Position numbers and translations under genes: made by a program
Shown here: one piece after another, positions 56,820-64,000 of the stretch
Layout of the letters: every line of letters starts with the position of its first letter
How positions within the stretch are numbered: the stretch's first letter is position 1
The notes under the pieces: generated by a model
Database searches by the model: none
The model's input: the letters and a program-made list of their open reading frames with translations, nothing else
Told to the model about the DNA's origin: nothing
Source: Lumbricus rubellus
Lineage: Eukaryota > Annelida > Clitellata > Crassiclitellata > Lumbricidae
Direction of reading: 5' to 3'
Assembly: GCA_945859605.1 (NCBI GenBank)
Contig: OX243818.1
Coordinates: 37,140,773 to 37,204,772, forward strand
DNA: 64,000 bases

Positions 56820-57561
56820 GGTTCCATGACACTTAATCCCGCGACAGTACTGTTAATACCGCGACAGTTAGTACCGGACAGTTAATCCCGCGACACTTAA
56901 TCCCGCGACCAATTAATCCCGCGACAGTTAATCCCGGCGACATTTAATCCCGCGACACTTAATACCGGGAAAATAAAATAACCACTAAATGTAGCTAAAA
57001 CCAATATTTACAGCAATATTCACTTTTGATTAAAAAAGAGGTGCTTTGGCATTGTATAATGCAAAGGAAGCACGCCATGGAGATAATTATGTCGGCTATG
57101 GTTAAATTTGTTTCAAATAGCTGGGTTTAATGTATTCATAATTTCCATGTAGGTCTGTCACAGTTTGCTTGCCTTTGTTTCTGCAGTCGAAATTCGCCTC
57201 TATGTCACTGCCCTATCGTAGGCCTATACTGAATTTCGCAAATCCTATTTAAAACCCTTTATAATGATCGTTTTATGTATTGTACAGAACGTAGCCTACA
57301 ACAGAAAACATGAACAGATAGGTAGGCCTATCTAATTGGTTATGTGGACAACAATAGTCGTACAAATATTCGTACAAACGTGTCTACAGGTATTAAGTGT
57401 CGCGGTATCAAATGTCGCGGGATTAAATGTCGCTGGGATTAAATGTCGCCGGGAATAACTGTCGCGGGATTAACTGACGCGGGATTAAATGTCGGCGGGA
57501 CTAAGTGTCCGGCATTAACTGTCGCGGTATTAAGTGTCGCGGGATTAAATGTCGTGCTACC
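56820..57561. mobile_element. Foldback element, CGCGACACTTAATCC-type arms (742 bp)
   Basis: Left end GGTTCCATGACACTTAATCC and right end GGATTAAATGTCGTGCTACC. Each arm is a tandem array of about 14-15-bp units (CGCGACANTTAATCC and inverse). The core is unique AT-rich DNA. Flanks TGCAAAAAT (56811-56819) and GCAAAAAAT (57562-57570) look like a 9-bp duplication with a slipped base. The terminal GGTTCCA.GACA matches the CGACAACTCGTC foldbacks. Confidence 0.75.
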
Positions 57562-57570
57562 GCAAAAAAT

Positions 57571-59480
57571 ATAGCCTACAGCTGTATCTTTCGTTTACGA
57601 GTAAACTTTATTACTCAGTGTCTCCACTAGATAGATAACTAGATAACTATAGCTATTAAATTCGGTGCCAGCTACATTATGAAAAGATGTATAGATAGCC
57701 TACCTGAGGTAGGGTAGACGATAAGTTTGAGCACTCGACCAGCAGAACGTAGAGTAAGACTCGAAACCTCCTCCGCTCAGTCCGCTTATTTGTTAAGGCT
57801 TTGAAGAAATTCTTCGCCCACATTATTCTTATGCCGTCGACATTCTGCCCTGAGGCTGTAGGCCTATGTGCAATTCATAGCGAATTGCGGAGGACAACAT
57901 CAAATCCGATAAAACCTATTTCACTGCACTTAAGTGGTGAAGACAATATTATTGCTAGAGGAAATTGGATGTTCTTCAAATTCGCTCACTCCCCATAGGC
58001 GCTCAACAAGAGACGCGAAGCTGTGGCTAAGGTGACCATTAGTAGTCAAAGGTATTCAACAGTCAACACACAGTAGGTCTGAGTAGGCCTATCTAGACGT
58101 TTGTGGAAAAGAGTTGACAGTGCTCTACAGTGCTTAGACCTACATCTGTTTAAAAAAATATAACTAGCAGGTATGTTATTCTCAGGCAAGACCGGTCCAT
58201 TGCCCAACATTTATTTGAGCGGACATCTCCGGTGGAGGATATTAGGCTATACGACAACTTCTTTAGAAATTATTAGGGCGAAGCAATCTTGTCGCCTTAG
58301 AAAACGTGTGAATATATTAACTACAAGGCGCCAGCCATCCGTATCACATGCATATTAATAGTGTTAAAATCTAGGCTATACAGGCCTAACCTACACATTC
58401 GATACGCATCGTTGTTTTCAGGCAAGACATTGAGAACGTTCGCGTTATTTCTCTTTGTGTTTGAGCTGCATAAGCTAAAGTTTACGATTACGATTCTATC
58501 CATTTAAGTTCTCGGCAGAATATATTTTTCGTGAAAATTAGGCCTAGTTCTACTTTTAACTCAAATGTTCAACTCATTGTTCTTTTCGTTCTTTCAATGA
58601 TAAGCCTATCATCAAAAACTTTCAAACGGGTTCACAGGGCAAACCACTCGTTTGTTTAGTTCAGTAGCCTAGATTAGCCATGAAAAAATTCGTGGGTTTC
58701 AATTGAAGGGAAGGGGTCCAACAGATATGGTCACAAAATACTCAAAACGTTCAAAAATTCATGAAATCACATGAACCTGAAACCTTCTCAATGCATGGTT
58801 CCATGATGGTTGAATCCATTGCAACACGCTAGACTAATGAATCACACAACTCTCTAATCAGCAGACGTCTTCAGTTCTCTCAACGCAACTGTGCGCCTGG
58901 CAAAACACACATTTTTAAAAACTGGATAGGTGACCATCATAGGCCTATAGGCCTACTCCCTATAGCATAATGTCTGCCAAATATTGGTTTAGCTTGAACT
59001 TCTGTAACCCTTGCGATGTCGTGTCTTCCTTAATATAATCGCTGAAACATCAGTCAGCTTTTTCTAAAAATACCGCAACAGACTAATAACGCTTAGGTAT
59101 TATAGCCCAAGGACGATTTATACATGTAGGCCTAATAGCGCAAGGACTCTGTATATTAAACTGTCCTTGGGCATGGATTTATTGCAAACGTTTATCAGCT
59201 ATAGCCTACACCTTTAATTTTAAATTGATGACTCTTAGGTTTATCAAATCTCCATAGCGATTCCTTGATCGCTGTAAAACTACAATGAACTTGAATGAAC
59301 ATTTCAAGGCGAACGAACAAGGACATTGATAAAACAGCAACTTGTCTCCCATGTGACAAAAGTGCCATGTGAAGCTGAAATGATCTTTCGCTTGATGTCA
59401 CATGAAGGGAAAATGAAACGCATAGCCTAATTATAAGAATGGCGTTATAGTCTATACATACTTCTAAAGTAATACATGTC
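57571..59480. other. No gene seen
   Basis: Short frames only (60-95 aa), none with a recognisable domain. TAGGCCTA/TAGCCTA words are frequent. Confidence 0.4.
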
Positions 59481-59837
59481 AAATCAAATCGTTTATTTCT
59501 CCTTGGAGCATATAAAACACAACCTTTACACAGTGCAACTTAACTACACAACGTGTTCATACTGTCTGATAAACATATTAATATAACACATTTGAACAGA
59601 AAATTATCAGAAGCACACTTCATTGTATCATCCAGGAAAGGGGAAGACCCAGAAGGGGCAGTAGCCCCGCTGGGGAGGGCCCACCCTATAGCTCAACTTA
59701 ATGTTGGTTGTAACATAATAACTACATGTATGCTTATAATACTGAAGATGATGATAACTCGACATTTAATAGAACAACATACAAGCCTATGACTATGAGA
59801 GATCGACAAATAGAAAAAACAAACAAACTAGATGCAT

Positions 59838-61785
59838 TCAATCACGTTCCCTTAAATTAAGATGGTCTCTCCAGTGCTTTTTGAATTGCGAGTATGTGGG
59901 TAAAGATTGGATACTTGTGGGTATTGCATTCCAAATTTTTGGTCCACTGCAGTATATTGAGAATCTACGGTAATTTGTACGTGCATAAGACACACTCAGA
60001 CCTTTGCTCACCCTTGTGTAATGATCATGCACATCAACAATTCTGGTAAAAGAGTTTGAGAAAACTTCGGGTAGCATACCTTTTACAAACTTATACATAA
60101 AATTGCCCACCAGATAGTAATTCTTGTTTTCAAATTTCATAATGTTATACTCTTCAAATCTATCCGCTGTGTGAGCACATCTATGATCACCAGCTATAAT
60201 TCTAATCGCTCTTTTTTGTAAGAGCACAAGGCACTTTAACCTAGTCGAATAGTTGGCAGCCCAGACAATATTACCATAGTCAAAATATGGATTAATTAAA
60301 GTATAGTATAAGTTTTTACGGATGTGTACTGGAAGTAGGTGTGATATTCTTGCCAGGATTCCAAGATTCCTTGCAACTTTATTGGCAATTGCATTAATGT
60401 GTTCTGTCCATGTTAAGCACTCATCAACATAGACTCCTAGAAACTTTACAGAACGAGTTTGTAAAAGGGAAATCCCATCAACTGACAAGTTAATCTGATG
60501 ACCTTGAATTTGCTTATTTGGAGAACGAAATACAATATAGCATGATTTCTTAACATTGAGAGAAAGTCTGTTAGTCCTGAACCAGCATGCTAATTTGGCC
60601 AGTTCTGAGTTTATTATTTCTATTAACGTGGTCAAGGACTCGTGGGAGCAGAAAACATTCGTGTCGTCTGCAAATAAAATAAATTTGATCATAGTGGATA
60701 CATTAGGTAGGTCATTTATGTACAATAGAAACAGCAGAGGGCCAAGGTTGGAGCCTTGTGGGACCCCAACTCTTACAGGTTTCCGTGAAGATAACGTCCC
60801 ATTACACATCACCTGCTGATACCTATGTTCCAGATAACTTTTAAACCATAAAAGGGTTATTCCCCTTACACCATAATTTTCAAGTTTACTCAGTAAGACA
60901 TTGTGGTCAACCGTGTCAAAAGCTTTTGCAAGGTCCAGAAATATGCCAATAGAAAATTTGCTCGAGTCTATTGCCTTGGATATAAGATCCTGCATATTAA
61001 TTAGGGACATATCAGTTGAATGACCCGGACGAAATCCATGCTGTAGGGGGTACAATATATTCATTTTATTTATGTAGTCGTTAAGTCTCTGGCACATTGC
61101 TTTTTCTAAAATTTTACCAAAGTATGGAAGTATCGATATCGGTCTATAATTGGACATTTCCTGCTTATCACCCTGTTTAAATATTGGTGTTATTTTTGCA
61201 ACCTTTAGGGCTGGTGGAACAACACCCGTGATGAAAGAACAGTTGATAATATCAGATAATATATCAGCAATAGATCCAATAGAACTTTTAGCTACTAGTG
61301 GGTCAATCTCATCTGGACCCATGCTTCGAGTAAATTTCATGGATTTGACAATAGCAACAATTTCATATGGGTTAGTCAACGTGACTGCAAAAGATCCAAG
61401 AAGTGGAGGATTTAAAAATTCCTTAACAGTCTTTTCTCCTATAGGTATTTTATCAGCAAGTGTCTGGCCAACCCCTGCAAAGTAGCCGTTAAATGCATGT
61501 GCAATCTTTTTAGAATCGTCAACTGTAAGACCATTTATGTTTAGAGAGTCTACAAGAGTGGCCTTGGGTTGCCCATTGATCAGTGATTTTATGACACCCC
61601 AAGTTTTTTTTAGGTTCTGCGTATACTTGAGAAACTCCTCCGAACAATATAATCTTTCCGCATTAATCCTAATCTGTTTAAACTTATTCCGATATTTCTT
61701 ATATTTATCCTTATTCTCACTGGTGGGCGATTTTAAGTATTTTAAATACAGCTTATCCTTTTTCTTACATGACTTTAATTAGTAG
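59838..61785 (-). CDS. LINE reverse transcriptase region
   Basis: Open from about 61785 to TGA at 59838. Motifs: NYRPISILPYFGKILEK, GFRPGHSTDMSLI, FLDLAKAFDTVDHNVLLSKL, GVPQGSNLGPLLFLLYINDL, then FADDTNVF (FADD catalytic pair), LSLNVKKSCYIVF and SVKFLGVYVDECLTWTEHI. This is the full fingers-palm-thumb order of a CR1/Jockey-group enzyme. The C-terminus ends SQFKKHWRDHLN. All RT motifs look intact. The upstream frameshift near 61780 and the 5' truncation still make the copy non-autonomous. Confidence 0.9.
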
Positions 61786-62310
61786 TCCTAATGTCGTCCA
61801 TGGTTTTTGCGGGCCATCTTTATAATTCTTTGGACTACCTGCCCGGTAGAAAGTTTCATCATAATATTTTCTATATATAGAAATAAATATGTCATATGCA
61901 AGCGTGGGGTTGTTGTTGGCAATTGCATCTTTAACTGGGTTCCAATTGGCCTCATTTAGGGATTCAGCAAATTGAGTCATCAGTTTGTCATTAATTACTC
62001 TAATCTTAGCATTACTTTTTACACATCTGGAGGGTATTCCATTTCCAAACCATATCATAATTGGTAGGTGATCAGATATATCATTTATTAAAATTAAAGG
62101 GCAAACAACTTCCTGCCAAAAATTAGTATAAATATTATCTATAAGTGAAAATGAGATATCTGTAATTCTAGTAGGCCTATCAATTGTAGGGAGAAAGTGC
62201 GAAGCTGCCATAATATTCAGAAAATCTTGAGTAGGGGCATGTTCATTAATTTTCAATAGGTCTATATTAAAGTCACCAAGCAGAATTACCTTTCTGTTCC
62301 CCTTAAATCT
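61765..62310 (-). pseudogene. LINE endonuclease, C-terminal fragment
   Basis: Reads KVILLGDFNIDLLKINEH, IDRPTRITDISFSLIDNIYT and ISDHLPIMI. The GDFN, DNIYT and SDHLP motifs are those of the apurinic-type LINE endonuclease. The N-terminal catalytic part is absent. A one-base frameshift near 61780 separates it from the RT frame (K-S-C-K-K-K continues in the other frame). Confidence 0.85.
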
Positions 62311-62485
62311 GCTATAGGGTTGTTAAACATCGCTGTCGTTTATATTTGGTTCCAACCTAGTATTGGTTCTTTATTGAATCCCCAGAAGAGGACCGCATGA
62401 AAATTTCCCCAGGCATGGCCTGACCGGCATTCATTTTTCTTTTTTGCGGCATGGATTCCTACCTTTATTATTTGGGAAATATCTT

Positions 62486-63634
62486 TTAAAAACTTGCGGT
62501 AAGTACTTTCTCTACAGAATGGATTTTCTCATGGCCTTTCAGATATGAAAGTTGGAAAAATGTTCTGTTACAGACTTTACACTGATATGGTTTCTCTTCT
62601 GTATGGATTCTTTCATGCGTTCTCAGAACTGAAGCACGCACGAATGTTTTTCGACAAACATGACAGAGATATGGTTTTTCTCCAGAGTGAGTTTTCTCAT
62701 GATGTCTCAGAGCTGTACTGAATGAGAACGTTTTCTGACAAACATGGCAGAGGAATGGTTTTTCCCCAGTATGTTTTCTCATGTGCCTCTTCAAATAACT
62801 ACTATCATTTACACTGAAATTACATAACTTCAATCGATACGGTTTTTCTCCGGTGTGAATTCTTGCATGAATCCTAATATAGGAAGCAGAGGTAAACCTT
62901 TTCAGACATATGTGACATTTAAAAGGCCTCTCTCCACTATGACTTCTAACGTGCTTTTGTAGACAACACGGCTGAGCATATGTCTTTGTGCATAAGTGAC
63001 ATTGGTATGGTTTCTCTCCAGTATGGATTCTGCTATGGCGTTGCAGATTGAAGAATGTTTTCTGGCATATCGTACAAAGGTGTTCTTTTTCCGTTGAGTT
63101 GGACTTTTTATGATGTTTGAGAGTTATAGCACATGGGAACATTTTCCGACATAGGCCTACCTTGCAATCGTAAGACTTCTCTCTTATAGCACATGGGAAC
63201 ATTTTCCGACATAAGCTTACCTTGCAAACGTACGGCTTCTCTTTTAGGTCTATAGCACATGGGAACATTTTCCGACATAAGCTTACCTTGCAAACGTACG
63301 ACTTCTCTCTTATAGCACATGGGAACATTTTCCGACATAAGCTTACCTTGCAAACGTACGACTTCTCTCTTATAGCACATGGGAACATTTTCCGACATAA
63401 GCTTACCTTGCAAACGTACGGCTTCTCTTTTAGGTCTATAGCACATGGGAACATTTTCCGACATAAGCTTACCTTGCAAACGTACGACTTCTCTCTTATA
63501 GCAAATGGGAACATTTTCCGACATAAGCTTACCTTGCAAACGTACGACTTCTCTCCAGCACGAGTTCCCATCTGATTCTTTAGATGATTTATGCGATTAT
63601 TTAAACATTCGTGTAACTTATGTCTGGAATGCAT
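62486..63634 (-). CDS. C2H2 zinc-finger protein with internal minisatellite
   Basis: 382 residues, a likely nuclear DNA-binding protein. Residues about 25-185 are seven tandem units of 20 or 22 residues (VCKVSLCRKMFPCAIREKSY and a DLKEKPY variant). They hold only the Cys pair of a finger and no His pair. Seven fingers then follow with TGEKPY-type linkers: CTICQKTFFNLQRHSRIH (three residues short), CHLCTKTYAQPCCLQKH, CHICLKRFTSASYIRIH, a finger whose first Cys is Leu (YRLKLC), CHVCQKTFSFSTALRHH, CHVCRKTFVRASVLRTH and CKVCNRTFFQLSYLKGH. It ends EKVLTASF. The first ATG lies inside a finger-like stretch, so the true start is probably upstream and the locus may be decaying. Confidence 0.7.
   Translation of the reverse strand: MHSRHKLHECLNNRINHLKNQMGTRAGEKSYVCKVSLCRKMFPFAIREKSYVCKVSLCRKMFPCAIDLKEKPYVCKVSLCRKMFPCAIREKSYVCKVSLCRKMFPCAIREKSYVCKVSLCRKMFPCAIDLKEKPYVCKVSLCRKMFPCAIREKSYDCKVGLCRKMFPCAITLKHHKKSNSTEKEHLCTICQKTFFNLQRHSRIHTGEKPYQCHLCTKTYAQPCCLQKHVRSHSGERPFKCHICLKRFTSASYIRIHARIHTGEKPYRLKLCNFSVNDSSYLKRHMRKHTGEKPFLCHVCQKTFSFSTALRHHEKTHSGEKPYLCHVCRKTFVRASVLRTHERIHTEEKPYQCKVCNRTFFQLSYLKGHEKIHSVEKVLTASF
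63120..63560 (-). repeat. In-frame minisatellite (60/66-bp units)
   Basis: Seven near-identical units on plus (ATAGCACATGGGAACATTTT..., then CGACATAAGCTTACCTTGC). Both unit lengths are multiples of three, so extra antisense and shifted frames also stay open. One unit has TAGGCCTA where the others have TAAGCTTA. Confidence 0.9.
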
Positions 63635-63639
63635 TTTAG

Positions 63640-63929
63640 TAGCCTATGGTCTTTCATATGGGAAACCATGGAAAAACTGTATTCAAACATCTGGCATTGG
63701 CAATGCCTCTTCCCAGTTTTAATCCAATTGTCTCTTCAAAAGCTGTGTAAATGATTTCTTGCAAGAAGTGGCAGCGAAATGTTTTCTCTCCTCCTTGGGT
63801 TTTCGTTTGTGTTTTCACAGCTTGCAAGTATGAGAATGTTTCATGACACACCAGGTAACTGTGTGCTATTCGTCCAGTATAGGTTTTCATATGTAGGCCT
63901 ATGTTTTGGCTACATTCATCCTTAGTCAT
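63640..63929 (-). pseudogene. Upstream degraded zinc fingers
   Basis: Fragments HSYLVCHETFSYLQAVKTQT and KTFRCHFLQEI, and in another frame CQCQMFEYSFSMVSHMKDH, are finger-like but frame-shifted and lack key residues. They lie just 5' of the zinc-finger ORF in the same sense, so they are probably its decayed N-terminal fingers. Confidence 0.6.
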
Positions 63930-64000
63930 GCTACTACGAAGCTTGCATTTGTTTGCCTTTTCTCTGGAACAGCTTTGACTATTTAGTACAATTGTTTAAC

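Larger units (their letters stand above)
59483..62310 (-). mobile_element. 5'-truncated CR1/Jockey-type LINE
   Basis: A non-LTR retrotransposon on minus, from about 62310 (inside the endonuclease) to a GATTTGATTT 3' tail at 59483. It keeps the C-terminal endonuclease part and the full reverse transcriptase. 5' truncation is the usual result of incomplete target-primed reverse transcription. The 3' UTR (59483-59837) has no gene. Confidence 0.85.

Noticed and set aside
63222..63575. Plus-strand 117-aa and minus 143-aa repeat frames
   Set aside because: Shadows of the in-frame minisatellite of the zinc-finger ORF.

Overview
This is animal nuclear DNA. It has spliced genes with GT-AG introns, tRNA-derived SINEs, CR1/Jockey-type LINEs, Tc1/mariner and hAT-like elements, C2H2 zinc-finger genes and metazoan death-fold and SH3 domains. 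A marine invertebrate, perhaps a deuterostome, is my inference; the species is not recognisable. The octamer TAGGCCTA and its relatives (TAGGCTA, TAGCCTA) occur dozens of times.

Main content: two tandem paralogous genes on the minus strand, which I rebuilt exon by exon. Gene A runs 44191 to 14640 (about 30 kb, 744 aa). Gene B runs 56146 to 49380 (about 7 kb, 741 aa). Each has eight coding exons whose splice phases agree at every junction. Predicted architecture: short N-terminus, conserved unknown region, SH3 domain split by an intron, F-box-like segment, CARD, TRADD-N-like segment, NHL-like beta-propeller. The order suggests a death-fold/innate-immunity adaptor or sensor; that role is inferred. 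Gene A carries an extra chimeric block (21366-23900) whose larger part is almost identical to gene B. It adds second copies of the SH3-end, linker, F-box-like and CARD exons.

Layout: 1-7.4 kb is repeat-rich (SINE, inverted repeats, foldback elements). 7.6-9.8 kb is a broken C2H2 zinc-finger gene split by a foldback element. 10-14.6 kb holds SINEs, a 1.9-kb hAT-like element nested in a SINE, and (ATC)n arrays. 14.6-44.2 kb is gene A, with introns full of transposons (an LTR element with no recognisable pol, mariners, hAT and mariner MITEs, LINE relics, foldbacks). 44.9-49.3 kb is intergenic with small MITEs. 49.4-56.1 kb is gene B. 56.4-57.6 kb holds a SINE and a foldback element. 59.5-62.3 kb is a 5'-truncated LINE. 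62.5-63.9 kb is a minus-strand zinc-finger gene with an internal minisatellite.

Two genome-scale observations stand out. First, in several paralogous alignments TAGGCCTA in one copy aligns with plain TA in the other, as if GGCCTA had been added at a TA, resembling excision footprints of a TA-targeting transposon. Second, a foldback family with 9-bp target duplications carries at least three different repeat vocabularies in its arms.
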